Source: Nigrospora sphaerica (Eukaryota; Ascomycota; Sordariomycetes; Amphisphaeriales; Apiosporaceae). Taken from it: a DNA stretch of 64,000 nt. A program made the position numbers and the translations under genes. Below the pieces are notes generated by a model. The model was not told the DNA's origin. It ran no database searches and saw nothing but the letters and a program-made list of their open reading frames with translations. Location: assembly GCA_018287875.1 (NCBI GenBank), contig JAGVVL010000009.1, positions 434,001 through 498,000 of the forward strand, read 5' to 3'. Of this stretch, positions 42,421 to 54,900 are shown piece by piece (the first letter of the stretch is position 1; the number at the start of each line of letters is the position of its first letter).

Positions 42421-45400
42421 CCGGTTCCAAGCCCTACGGAACGACAGTCCTCACTCGTTAAACGGAGTGAGCCTGTATTAAGTCGCTTACAGGCTCCCGA
42501 GCCCAGCGCCCCGACTCCGCTGCCCTTACCGATATCTGCCCGTTCCGTCCACGGCCTATCTATCCGCGAAGAGGAAGATATGCGTGGAAAACTTATGGTT
42601 TTACCTGTCACCCTGGCCACCGATGACTACACCCTGCCGACTTACGCCCTGACTGATTCTGGAGCCGCTGCGAAAGCGTTCATCGACCGTAGTTGGGCCG
42701 AAGCCCATGAGCTGCCTATGAGACCCCTGAGAAGGTCATTTGAGATCGAAGTGATCGATGGCCGCCCTAGCGAAAGCGGGAAGGTCACTCACTTCGTTGA
42801 GTGCTCAATGCGGATAAACGACCATTACGAGAAACGACTACGCTTCTTCGTAACCCAGCTAGCTTACTTTCCTGTTGTCCTCGGAATCCCTTGGCTTAAG
42901 ATGCACGATCCTCGTATAGGGTTCGCGAGCCACACGTTCATGTTCGACAGCGAGTTCTGTCGCCAAAACTGCAACACACCGGAGAGACCTATGAAGGTCA
43001 CCGCCCTGCATGACGTTCCAGCCCGAGCCCGTCCTGAGAACCTGCCGAACCGCCCCGAGGCCTTATCCCGTTGGGACATTGCCCAGGTTTCCCCGCGCCT
43101 GTCCAGCGTACCTAAGAAGAGGATACGCTGCGTTCCCCGTCACCGTCGAAAAGATCGAAGAACGCCTATCAGAGGCCCCCGAACTTACCCTATCTAAACA
43201 ACTGCCGCCTGAACTGAGAGATTTTGAGGACGTCTTCTCGCTTAAAGAAGCGGAGAGGTTACCACCGCATAGAACTCACGACCACGAGATCAAACTGATA
43301 GAAGGGAAGACGCCCCCTTCGGCCCCTTATACGCCATGTCCCGCAATGAACTAGCCGCATTAAAAGAGTGGCTGCAAGAGAACCTTCGGAAGGGTTTCGT
43401 ACGACCGAGCTCGTCCCCTGCCGCGTCCCCCGTCCTGTTCGTTAAGAAGCCTGGAGGAGGCCTCCGTTTCTGTGTCGACTACCGCGCCCTAAACAACATC
43501 ACTATTAAGGACCGTTACCCGCTGCCCCTAGTTAAGGAGACCCTGAATAACCTAAAGGGAATGAAGTATTTCTCTAAGGTCGACATCATTGCGGCATTCA
43601 ACGAGATCAGGGTTAAAGAGGGACAAGAATACCTGACCGCATTCCGCACCCGTTTTGGCTTATTCGAGTCATTAGTTATGCCTTTCGGACTAACTGGAGC
43701 CCCTGCCACATTTCAAAGGTTTATTAACGATACCTTACGACACCACCTAGACATCTGCTGCACTGCGTACCTAGACGACATCCTAATTTACAGCCGGACC
43801 CGCGAGGAACACGTCGAACACCTACGGAAGGTGCTTCAAGCATTAAGAGAGGCCGGCTTATTCGCGAAAATGTCGAAGTGCGAATTCTTTAAAACTGAGA
43901 CCACATTCCTAGGGATGATTGTTGGCCGCGATGGCCTACGCATGGACCCCGCTAAGATTGAGACAGTCAAGAACTGGGCCACTCCGTCCTGCTTAACCGA
44001 CGTACAAGCGTTTATCGGCTTTGGGAACTTCTACCGCCGGTTCATTCGGGACTTTTCGAAGATTGTCGCCCCGCTAGTCAACCTCACAAGGAAAGGGGTT
44101 GAATTCGCTTGGACAGAAGAATGTGAGAATGCATTCGTTGCGCTAAAGAACGCGTTCACATCGGCCCCGATCCTGGCTCCCTTCGACTGGGAGAAAGAAG
44201 TGATTTTAGAGACCGATGCCTCTGACTATGTCTCTGCTGGTGTGCTGTCACAGTACGGAGACGACGGAATTCTACGCCCAGTTGCCTTCTTCTCAAAAAG
44301 CACTCTTCGACAGAGTGTAACTACGAGATTTACGATAAGGAACTTCTAGCCATCATTCGTTGCTTCGAAGAATGGCGTCCTGAACTGGAAGGCGCGTTGT
44401 CGCCGATTAAGGTCATCACCGACCACCGGAACCTGGAATACTTCACAACGACAAAGTTGCTAAACCGCCGACAAGCAAGATGGTCTGAATTCTTATCTCG
44501 ATTTAACTTTAAGATCGTGTACCGACCCGGGAAGCAAGGAATAAAACCCGACGCCCTGACCAGGAGGTCAGAGGACCTACCTAAAGAGGGGGATGAACGA
44601 CTGCTACACCAAAGTAGAGTCGTCCTAAAGAAAGAGAACTTCGAACCGCAAAGGAAATCAGTCCGCTTCGAGGAAATCCCGACCCGAGCCAACGCCGTAA
44701 CTAGATCGCAATCCGCTCCTAGCCGTCCCCTAGAACTAAGCGCCGTCGACCTAGACCCCCAGCCTGTTATTATACCATCTCTACGACAAGAACGCCACGC
44801 CCCATTACTGCCGCCAGCTATTCAGAACCTCATGACCCGAGGATACGAGTCGGACGAGACCGTTCACTCCATCTTAAAGGCACTGCGCACCGGAAACCCC
44901 CGCCACCCCTTAATCTCCCTTGCCGAGTGCGAGGAACGAGCTGGTATGCTATACTACCGCGACCGCCTTTATGTCCCTGACTTACCCGAACTCCGCGCTG
45001 AACTGACTCGCTCGTACCACGACACTGCCGTGGCTGGACACCTAAAGAGAGCCCGCACGTACGAGACCCTGTCCCGAGACTACTACTGGCCGCGGATGTA
45101 CGCCTTCGTGGAGCAATGGACTAACAACTGTCACACCTGCCGCCGGACCACTTCTTCCCGCGAAGCTAAGCAAGGGTGCTCCGCCCGCTGCCCGTACCCG
45201 AACGAGCATGGCAGGACATTTCGATGGACTTCGTCGTACACCTACCGAAGAGTGACGGCTACGACGCTATCTTAGTCGTGGTCTGCCGCTTAACGAAGAT
45301 GAAACACTTCATCGCCTGCCGAGACACCTGTGGCGCCGACGAGGTCGCGCGCCTATACCTGAATAACGTCTGGAAACTACACGGCCTACCGAGAACCGTA

Positions 45401-46312
45401 ATCTCCGACCGAGGTCCCCAATTTGTGGGACGATTCTGGGGACACCTAACCCACCGACTAGGTATTCAAAGCCTGCTGTCGACTGCCTTTCACCCCGAGA
45501 CCGATGGCCAGACCGAACGAGCGAACTCGTTCCTAGAACAGTACCTCCGCGCCCAAGTGTCGTACTTACAAGACGATTGGAGCCGCTGGCTCCCCTTAGC
45601 TGAATTCGCGTTAAACAATGCCCTGAATGAGAGCATTAAGACCACACCGTTCTTCGCGAACTACGGATTCCACCCGAGAATCGGGTTTGAACCACTGGAC
45701 CCCGACCGTACCCCTGCAGCCCTAGACGCTGAGCGCGTCGCCCAGAAGATTCAGGAAGTCCACGAGATGTTAAAGTCGGAGATCTGTTTAGCGCAAGCCC
45801 GCCACGAGGAATACGCCAACCGTAAAAGACGCCCCGCCCGCCGATACCAAGTAGGCCAGAAAGTCTGGCTTGACGCCCGAAATATACGGACGAAACGCCC
45901 TCAGAAGAAACTCGACTGGAAGCAACTCGGACCCTTCACCATTACGAAGGTCGTGAGCCCGTACGCTTATCAATTAAACCTGCCCCCGTCTATGAGAAAC
46001 CACCCGGTATTCCATGTTAGCCTACTCCGTCCTGATCCTGACGATCCTGCCCCCGGTCAAGTACAACCACCGCCCCCGCCTATAGAGGTCGACGGCGTCG
46101 AAGAGTTCGAAGTCGAAGACATCCTGGATTCCCGTCTGGACAACCGAGGCGGAGGCCGAGGCTCCCGTTTAAAATACACCGTGAAGTGGGCTGGATACGA
46201 CCAACTAACCGAGGAGCCTGCGGAATACGTCGCTAACGCCAGCGAGGTAGTGGCAAACTTCCACCGGAGATACCCAGAGAAACCGAGACCTATTAACCTA
46301 CGGAAGGCTTAG
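42421..46312 (+). pseudogene. LTR retrotransposon pol with chromodomain, four frameshifts
   Basis: Order: aspartic protease (ALTDSGAAAKAFID near 42640), reverse transcriptase ([20 protein letters not shown], catalytic YLDDILIYS near 43770), RNase H ([16 protein letters not shown]), integrase zinc-binding region (CHTCRR) and DDE core ([34 protein letters not shown]), then a C-terminal chromodomain ([19 protein letters not shown]). Pol follows the gag stop in the same frame. Four frame changes lie near 43093 (CCCC), 43313 (CCCCC), 44297 (AAAAA) and 45175 (GGG), all in homopolymer runs. Chromodomains of this class guide integration to heterochromatin. Confidence 0.92.
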
Positions 46313-46366
46313 CCGTCCGCCCTTCAGAACCGCGTCGATGGAACTCCGCCTTAAGGAGGGGAGTAC

Positions 46367-46655
46367 TGTCACGGGGTGGACCGTGACAGGCCCTACCGGC
46401 ACAGGGAAGCCCCTGAGACATCCTAAACTAGCTACGGATTAGTCGTCCCGCGATGGAGTTCTGTCAAGACCGCTCGGTACGGACCTCCGTTGGGGATTTA
46501 GATAAGAAGTCTGCGACCGAGAAGACTTTAGTTGTAGCTCTTCAAGCTACGTCCTGTCTGCTAGCCTGACCTGTACCGAACAGAATAGGAACCTGGACCC
46601 GTAGCATAGAACCTGAATCGACTCCATTGCCTGCCTGCCTGCCCGCGCCTTGACA
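46367..46655 (+). repeat. 3' LTR
   Basis: 289 bp, two substitutions relative to the 5' LTR (ACTTTAG against ACTTCAG; GGACCCGTAG against GGACCTGTAG). Confidence 0.97.
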
Positions 46656-46659
46656 CATG

Positions 46660-48276
46660 GCGATGTCTTAAAACGCGTGGCGGTTTGATGGGCCTGTCCC
46701 TTGATCGACCCCCTAGCTTATGCTTTGTCTGCTTCTGCTTCGTCTGCTTTTGCTTCGTCTGGTTCTGCCTTATCCGGTTCCCTCCCCTTCTACTTTTTGC
46801 GCGCCTTCTGCTTGTGTGCCGCTCCGCGTCTGGTTTCGGCCCCCGATTCGGACCCCAGCATAGTTTTCCCGGTTGGGCCGTGGCCGTTTTGGATCGGGTC
46901 TGTTCTGACGCATGCTCATTGGCTGTTTTGGGTTGTGTCTGGTACTGTCATGGCAACTTCTTGCTTCCCCTGGTTCCTGCTCCGTCCACTTCTTGCATTT
47001 GGCTGATTGCTGCTTCTTCCAGGGTCGTGACCGTTCCGTATCGGACCTCTTCTGCCGCGTGTTCATTGGCTCTCTTTAGCTGTGGTTGGTGCTTATGGGT
47101 GCTGACCGGATTGAGCGTACTCCACTTTTCCTACTCCGTCCACTTCCTGCTTCCTGCTTCTTCCAGTTCCTACTTGATCTGGTTCTGCCTCGTCTGCTTG
47201 TGCTTCGTCTGGTTCTGCTTCGTCTGGTTACTGCTTCTTGCCCCGTCCGCTTCTGCTTCGGTTAGTTGTTACTTCCCGTTTCGACTGCTTACTGCTTCTT
47301 CCGGTTCCTACTTCGTCCGTTTCTTCCTCGTCTGCTTCCTGCTCGCATGCTGCTTACACACCACGCCGCATCTGACCCCGGCTCCCCATCCTGCCACATA
47401 GAGCCCTCCCATGTTAGTTGTGGCCGTTGTGGATCGCATCTGTTGTGACACGTGCGCTCGGGATATTCTAGCTGTGTTTGGCGCTCGTAGGGTAGTGCGG
47501 CCGATATTGTCTCGTGTCGCTTCTGGATGTGCTCCATTTCTCGTGGACGCCGACCAGATCTGGCACACTCAACTCTTCCTACTCCGCCTTCCTGCTCCGT
47601 TTACTTCCTGCTTTCTGGCTGTCTGATTCCTGCTTCGACTGATTTCCACTTCCTCTAATTCCCGCTTCCTGCTTCCTGCGTCTTGCTTCGCTCGCTTTCT
47701 GTTCCATTCACTTCTTGCTTCGCCCGTTTCGTACTTTGTCTGCTCCCACTCCATCCGATCCCTGCCCCATCCGCTTCCTGCGTCCTCTAGTCCCTTGCTC
47801 CTCTTCCTTCTTCGTCCACTCTCTCCTTCATCCGCTTCCTGCTTCATCTTAGACCCCCCTGCATATGCCAGTATCAGCTTTCAGTCCTGGGCTCAAAACG
47901 TACCATCTCGCGCTTGCCGTCTGTGTCGGCTCCTGCTTGATGGTTGTTTTGAAGGGCGCTGTAGCTGCGACGGTTCTTTTTCTTGCTTCGTCGGTTTCGC
48001 CCCTTGTGCCTTGCTCCAATGTCGGCACCGTACGAGCTTCTGGACACTCGCGCCCTAAAGACCCTTCGCCCGGCACGCGATGGGCGAGGTTTAGGCCCGG
48101 AACTGGCTGGACGCATGTCCTATCTGAACCTGCTCTTTTTCATACTATGCTGTTTTCCGGCGAAGCTTCCAGCCGTCGAAGCTTCTACCTGTGGCAATAC
48201 TCACCCATCACATCTTCTTTCAGTAGCAACTTCTTCAGTCGTAGCTTCTGTCCTTGTCAGTTTCTGTTCGTAGCAA
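46660..48276 (+). repeat. Pyrimidine-rich long repeat, copy C2
   Basis: Reverse-complement counterpart of 6190-8050 with the same block order. Imperfect units of the TTCTGCTTCGTCTGCTTC type alternate with less repetitive blocks (for example CCCCTGCATATGCCAGTATC near 47857). ORFs on both strands are compositional. It hosts the LTR element at its left and element B at its right. Confidence 0.75.
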
Positions 48277-48290
48277 TTCCTATCTGTACA

Positions 48291-48373
48291 CACACACACA
48301 CACACAATTTATTGACGCCCGGGCGGCGGAGCCGAAAGGGCAACTAACGCTACTGTGCTTACACTGCCAACAC
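48291..48373 (-). mobile_element. 83-bp 3' end of a LINE A/B-type element
   Basis: Carries the LINE 3' terminus (reverse strand: GCCCGGGCGTCAATAAATTG then (TG)n). It is flanked by a perfect 14-bp duplication TTCCTATCTGTACA at 48277-48290 and 48374-48387. The right duplication includes the TA and the first two bases of element B, so this LINE landed after element B and at its very edge. Confidence 0.9.
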
Positions 48374-48385
48374 TTCCTATCTGTA

Positions 48386-49020
48386 CAGTAGGTAACGAAA
48401 TCGGCCTCCTATGTGCGCAGCAAGGGGACAAACTCTCCGCTTGGGCCACCTCTATTTTTGGATCGTATACTGTGTCCCTCGAATGTTGACCAACTGTGTC
48501 ATCGAGTCGCCCGGTCAGCCTTGGCAGGTATCTGCCATCAGCATTTGTACCCGGCGCTAGTCTGAATTCGTCGTTTTTAGGCAGTCAGATAATGTAGTCT
48601 CACCCCATTACTTGCAGCCCTACAAAAGCCTGGCCATTCACACTATCACGGCTTCGTACATGACCCTCACTAGATAATCTTCTTAATTCCTGGTCCCTCA
48701 GTTGTCTATCCACTTGGACGTGTTTTGCCATTGGCCTCAGCTGGCCCCTGTCTAGCGGGAGATCGTCAGGATCACCTCAGTGGCCCTTCTGCGTACCCGC
48801 CGGATCCGCGGATAATGTGGCGTCCAAGGATGTGGCTTGCTTGCTCCACAGACAGCCGTTCAGCTTTGGAACGCGAACGTCTGCAGTCACTGAGCGCATC
48901 CGTTGTTGGCTTTCATCAACCAACACCCGCGTAGGCAGGTACGATCCATCTTCGGATCACGTCCATATCCAAAATATGCCAGCCAAGGTGCTTGATTGGC
49001 TTTCTAGAACTTTCTACATT
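48386..49020 (+). repeat. Left TIR of element B with embedded promoter
   Basis: About 635 bp, homologous to both TIRs of element A and to 57070-57292. It includes a CTACAAAAGCCTGG TATA-like stretch near 48630 and the TCTAGCGGGAGATCGTCAGG block. It reads toward the unknown gene at 49141. Confidence 0.85.
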
Positions 49021-49140
49021 TCAGTGCGAGCCTTGCATTCCAGCGAAGATGAGTCACACGCTGGGTCCGATTGCGACCATCGCGCTGTTTGCCGCCATGG
49101 GTCTGTCAGGTCGCCACCTCTCTTTTCCTCATGCCCCAAA

Positions 49141-50454
49141 ATGGACCGCCACGTTAGCCCCCAGGATAGCTTCCTGGACGAATCTGACTCATGGTATCGC
49201 GAACCGGTTGAGCCATCTTCGCAGCCCTGGGTAGAGGTGGAAAGCGTGCGATCATCGCCTGCGCCATTTGCCGGGTCAGATGTAGGAGAGTCTGCTTACT
49301 GCGCTAACGGCAGACACTACGGCAGCATCCCGGCAACGCTGCCGTTGCTGCAGCTCGCCGATTGGGATGAAGACGAGGTGTACGAAGAACAACCTCCTAC
49401 TTGCCTTCACTACTCGATCGAATGGAAGCTCACCTGCAACGGCAAAACCCTGCGAAAAGATACCGAACCTAACCTCGTCCTCGTCCCCGGCGCGTACTGG
49501 CGGAAGTTCCTGCAGCCCAAGCTGGAGAAACTGGCTAGGAACAAGCTGCGAGCGCGGGACTCGGCCGAGATTGACGATACGGACGTAACGGTTTCGGTGC
49601 GCGACCGCTCCGAACGCGACCTTGTGAAATGCTTCGATGGATTCGACGTCGATTGGAAGCTCATCGAGAGACAGCTCTGCGCGTGGGCAGCGTTGTTTCT
49701 CGAGGGCAAGCCTCTTCGGCTAATTGTCTCTTTCAACTACGCCGAGTCCGAAACACAGGGCACTGCCCCTATCCAAAGCAGGAAACGTGGGCGGATCTCG
49801 GCGACACGATCGATGCTGTCCGACCGGGCGGGGCAGCTCGATGCGGAACAAGCCTCCGGACAACAGTCGACCTGGAGCGAACTCTACCAACTGATGCGGT
49901 GTCCCGGGCCGCCCTGCCATCTTGGGCCCTACTGCTGGCGCGATAACGAAGGGAAGAGGCACTATAAACTTCTTACGCACCATCTCACGAGCCTTGTCAA
50001 GCACATTAAGCAAGGCCATCCTATCCAGTGCCACGATGATGTGCCCAACTACATCCGTAATTAGTTGTACGCAGAGGAACAGCAGAAGACCGAACGAAAG
50101 CGAAAGCGCGATTCGTCTCCGACTCAGGGTGTTGCGCCGATTCAAGTAGTCCTGCCCACACAGCTTCCTCACACGCTAGAAGAAGGGCGCACAGGCACGC
50201 CTCGAAGTCCCGTCACAATTGTAGGGCTGAGGGACCAAGCCGTCCGAGAGTATTGCGAGTGGCAGTGCTCCAACGTCGGTGATAACGATCTGAAGCTGGA
50301 GTTTCAAAAGGCGCGAGACCTAACGCTGGCGGAGGGTCTCGACCTCGAGCAGCTGTATGAAGAGCACGAGCATCAGTTCCTCGTAGAGAAGGGTGTCAAG
50401 CGCGGTATCGCTAGGCGCCTTGTGCGCGACGTCAAGATTTGGGCACGACAATAG
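49141..50454 (+). pseudogene. Conserved unknown protein of the NLR element, copy B, two stops
   Basis: Homologue of the 455-residue protein at 17746, starting at the ATG 49141. Relative to copy A, a CAG codon is TAG at 50062-50064, after about 307 codons, next to two other C-to-T changes. A second glutamine codon near the end is TAG at 50452-50454. The rest of the frame is open and well conserved (YWRKFLQPKLEKLARN, the Cys/His cluster, KRKRD, the SAM-like end). CpA-to-TpA changes are the RIP signature. The shortened product would lack the basic and SAM-like C-terminal parts. Confidence 0.85.
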
Positions 50455-50482
50455 GAGAAAACATTCAATTCCAGTCTTCGTT

Positions 50483-51469
50483 CTACTCTTCATTATTCTC
50501 TAGTACTTCAATAGACACGCCAGCATGCCGGAAATGACCTTCCGCACTGGTCTTCCTAGATCCGACGATGTGTACGCACCACTCTAGGAAGTGGCCGAAG
50601 TCTTGTTGCGCATCGTAGAGATGCCAGTTCCGTTTGATAAATGCTTTCACTTCGGAGAAGAACTCCTCGATTGGATTCAGATCGGGTGAATAGGGCGGCA
50701 AGAAGAGTAGCTTGACACCGGCGTCGTTGCACAGCTGTTGCAGTCTCTCGGGCTGGTGAAATCCAGCGTTATCCATGACGAGAACCGACTTCGGTTCTGG
50801 CCACCTCCCGCAGAGCGGCAGAAGCTCCTGTATAAACTCTTCGAACACGTCGCTGTCTGTGGATCCCTTGAAGACGCGCGAAAACACAATCCCGTCTTGT
50901 GCGTATGCAGGCAGGATCTGGTATCGTTCATCGCGATGGAACCGACTGACCTGAGCTGGCGTCACTCCGAGAGGAGCCCAGCCTGTCCGCCGGACACCAA
51001 CACGCTGATCGCACCCTGACTCGTCGATGTAGACTAGGTGATACGATCGGAAGTCGGAGAGTGCATGGCTATAGAAATCACGTAGATCGGGATTTCGCTC
51101 TTTCGCTATGTTTCGCGTGGTTTTCTTCGACCACCCGACCGAGGCCAGCGCTCTACTAATGCTCATCTTGGTCATTATCACGTCGAACTCGCTTTTCAGG
51201 AACTCGGCCATCTCGTGTTGATACATGTCGGGTTTCGTGAGCAGCCGATTGCGTAATGCGTCGAGCATGGGCGGCGTGATGGATCGAGTTCGGCCGACCG
51301 TGGTTCGGGGTGCTTTCGTGGATCCGAAGCATCGCAGGTTCGCTCGAATCGCCCGAATACATCGCGTGCTGCAACCGACCGTTTTCGCAATCTGTGTATC
51401 AGTAGCGCTGCCTCCTTTAATCATGCCTTGCACCAGTTCGTGTTGAGAGGCGGCGAGATTGGGTGCCAT
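50483..51469 (-). CDS. Tc1/mariner DD34E transposase of element B (328 aa)
   Basis: Starts at the ATG 51467-51469, aligned with copy A. The same catalytic motifs are intact: YIDESG, VMDNAGFHQPE and YSPDLNPIEEFFSEV. Only scattered substitutions separate it from the copy at 16788. It no longer overlaps the unknown gene, because that gene ends earlier through a nonsense codon. Predicted active. Confidence 0.9.
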   Translation of the reverse strand: MAPNLAASQHELVQGMIKGGSATDTQIAKTVGCSTRCIRAIRANLRCFGSTKAPRTTVGRTRSITPPMLDALRNRLLTKPDMYQHEMAEFLKSEFDVIMTKMSISRALASVGWSKKTTRNIAKERNPDLRDFYSHALSDFRSYHLVYIDESGCDQRVGVRRTGWAPLGVTPAQVSRFHRDERYQILPAYAQDGIVFSRVFKGSTDSDVFEEFIQELLPLCGRWPEPKSVLVMDNAGFHQPERLQQLCNDAGVKLLFLPPYSPDLNPIEEFFSEVKAFIKRNWHLYDAQQDFGHFLEWCVHIVGSRKTSAEGHFRHAGVSIEVLENNEE

Positions 51470-51969
51470 GCTGGACTCTGCTGACGGTGGAGGAAGCACG
51501 ATGAATTTCTAGATCCTTCAATGTGGCCTCAAATGGGCGGGGAAAGCCTAGGCCTAGCCTCAGCACCTCTCACCTGACTAGCCTACTGAAAAGCCTATTG
51601 TCTCGGCCCAGGCACTGAGTAGCACCAAAATCAACCCACTGTAATCCTGCATAAGGCGTACGCATTTCACGTCAGGACCTATCGTGAGCAGTTAGTATAT
51701 AATTAATCAATAAATGGCTTGGTCTGCCTCAGCGATTGCGGGATGTTGCGACCAAGAATAGAGGCACGGCTTGACTTGCTAGAAAACCGCTATTGTTAAG
51801 AACCCCGCTTTGTGCCGCCTGGGCTGACAACGTGGCAGCCTGCTATGGCAATCCAGAACATTTGCCTCGAGCCTTCCCAGATCCTCTATAGGCCATCCAT
51901 CCACCCTAGGATGGTCGTAATCGTCCGTCTGAACCGTCCTGATTCTCGAAGCTGAGGCTATCGATCACT

Positions 51970-54900
51970 ATGCGCCTCTTGCAACGACGGACAGATGGCG
52001 AATTCAGCCTCACCGACGTGTCGCAAGACATCCCCCCGTACGCGATACTTTCGCATACTTGGAATGACGAGGAAGTCACATTCCCAGACGTCACAGAACG
52101 CACCTGGCGATACAAGAAAGGCTACCAGAAGCTTGAATTTTGCGCAAAACAAGCCGCCAGCGACGGCATCCCCTACTTTTGGGTGGACACCTGTTGTATC
52201 GATAAATCGAACAGCGTCGAACTTTCCGAGGCCATCAACTCCATGTTTCGCTGGTATCAACAATCGGCCAAATGCTACGTATACCTTACAGACGTTTCGA
52301 AAGACCACGATAGCGAGACCGACGAACCATCACGATCGACATGGGAACTGGATTTCCGAAAGAGCAGGTGGTTTACCCGCGGATGGACACTTCAAGAGTT
52401 GGTTGCGCCGGCTTCCGTAGAGTTCTTCTCTCGGGAGGGCCGGCGCCTAGGCGACCGAAGATCCCTCGAACAACTGGTCGTCGATATCACACACATCCCC
52501 GAAGCAGCCCTGCGAGGAGGCAGCCTGTACGATTTCGGCATAGGCGAACGTATGGCATGGTCGAAAGGCCGCGTTACTACCCGCGAGGAAGACATGGCGT
52601 ATTCCCTCTTCGGAATATTCGGTGTCTTTCTACCACCAATCTACGGCGAAGGGGGGAAAAGCGCGATGTCTCGGTTATGGAGAGAGATATCCGCAATACA
52701 GGACTCCCGGGCGGCCGTGCTTATGAAGCTGCCTACCGCGTACGGCGCTGCCTTCGATTCCCACGCCGAAGAACATAACCCGACCTGCCTCCCCAATACG
52801 CGCGTCGAGCTCCTCCACGATATCAACCAATGGATCCAGGATCCGACAACCGAGGGGATGTTCTGGCTGAACGGCATGGCTGGAACGGGCAAATCAACGA
52901 TTTCGCGAACATTAGCACACTCGGCGCAGGTCAAGGGCTACCTCGGCGCAACGTTCTTCTTTAAGCGAGGCGAGAGCGATCGAGATGGCGCTTCTAAGTT
53001 CTTCACAACCATCACTGCTCAGCTCGCTTCACGCTATCCGGCGATCGTCCCTCACATACAAGCTGCTATCGATACCGATCCCTCGATCTTTCATAAGAAG
53101 ATGCAAGAACAGTTTCAGAAGCTTATTCTCGAGCCCCTTTCGAGGGCATCTAGAGTCAGTGCTGATGGCAGCATATTACTAATTATTATTGACGCACTAG
53201 ACGAATGCGACAATAATGACGATGTTAAGCGCCTTATCGGCCTTTTCTCTAACGCGAAAGATCTACAGCATCTAAGACTCAAAGTCTTCCTCACGAGCCG
53301 ACCCGAGTTACCTATTCGTCTCGGCTTCACTGCAGTCCAAGGCACGTACCAGGATCTCATCCTTCACGAGGTGCCTGAACTGATTATCGAACACGACATA
53401 CATGCCTTCCTCGTCCACGAGATGGAACACATCAGGAAACAATACAACTTGCCCTTTGGATGGCCGGGTGAGGCAAACATTCGGACACTAGTCGAGATGT
53501 CAGTGCCGTTGTTCATTTTCGCCGCAACAGTCTGCCGTTTCACATCCGATCCTAAATGCGGCGGCCCACGCAGAAAGTTGCAGAAGGTCCTGGAGCACCG
53601 AACGAAGAACGAGGGGTCAAAGCTCAATGCGACATACCTGCCTATCCTCGAACAACTCATCGAAGGTCTCTCGCCGTCGGACCAAGAAGAGGCTCTCGGG
53701 GACTTCCGTCGTGTCGTCGGTTCAATTGTGGTGTTAGCCGACCCTCTCTCAACATCTGCCCTCGCAGGGTTACTCGACTCGGCTCCAGAGGATGTCTCGG
53801 AGAACCTGAATCTACTCCACTCCGTCCTGAGCGTGCCCTTGCGAGCTGAGGTACCTATCAAGCTCTTGCACCTCTCATTCCGCGACTTTCTGCTAGACCC
53901 AACAACAACGGGCAATATGTTCCTGATTAACGAAACGGACACCCATAAACGCCTAGCAACAGACTGCCTACGACTTCTGCATAAGTCGTTACGCATGGAC
54001 ATCTGTGGAGTCCAGGCACCTGGGACGCTCTTCACGGAGGTTACTCCTAAGCAGATCGGCGACGCTCTACGACTAGAGATACAATATGCCTGCCGGTTCT
54101 GGGTGCACCATATAGTACAGTCTAAAGCAAGCCTATCTGACAGTAGCGAAGTATATTCGTTTCTTACCGCCCATTTCCTGCACTGGTTAGAGGCACTCAG
54201 CTGGATACGACGAGCTTCGGAAAGCTTAGGCATGTTAGACGTACTGCGAGACCTTGTCGACGTAAGTGCTAATCGTTACTTCAGAACGGCTGGATCTAAC
54301 ATATACAGACTAATGTTGGCAGCCGTCTTCTTGCCTTCCTATACGATGCGCGGCGCTTTACCTCTAGTACGATCTTCAGAGTTGAGCTCGCACCTCTGCA
54401 AGTATACTCATCAGGTCTCCTGTTTGCACCAAAAAGCAGTGTTATACACACTACCTTCACTAGCGAAATTCCTTATTGGATAACGTTACAGCCAAGGGTG
54501 GAGGATGCCTGGGACGCCTGCGAGCGGACGCTTGAGGGCCATAGCGATTGGGTCTGCTCGGTCGCGTTCTCTCCCGACGGCGCCGTTATAGCGTCGGCGT
54601 CGCACGACCACACCGTCTGGCTCTGGAACGCCGCGACGGGCACGCTTATCGAGACGCTCGAGGGCCATAGCAGTATAGTCAGCTCAGTCGCGTTCTCGCC
54701 CGACGGCGCTATCGTGGCGTCGGCGTCAGAGGACCACACCGTCCGGCTCTGGAACGCCGCGACGGGCGTGCTTATACAGACGCTCGAGGGCCATAGCAGT
54801 ATGGTTAACTCAGTCGCGTTCTCGCCCGACGGCGCCGTCGTAGCGTCGGCGTCGCGGGACCACACTATCCGGCTTTGGAACGCCGTAACAGGCGCGCCTA

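Larger units (their letters stand above)
40800..46655 (+). mobile_element. Ty3/gypsy chromovirus-type LTR retrotransposon (5856 bp)
   Basis: Two 289-bp LTRs (40800-41088 and 46367-46655) with TGTCACGG...CTTGACA ends and a 5-bp target duplication CATGG (40795-40799, 46656-46660). The LTRs differ at two positions only. A purine tract AAGGAGGGGAG precedes the 3' LTR. The primer-binding site after 41088 was not assigned. It inserted into the C2 purine-rich repeat. Confidence 0.97.

Noticed and set aside
48817..49140. N-terminal extension of the unknown gene in element B
   Set aside because: No ATG at the extension start; it runs through TIR sequence and is not open in the corresponding frame of copy A. 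The ATG at 49141 aligns with copy A.
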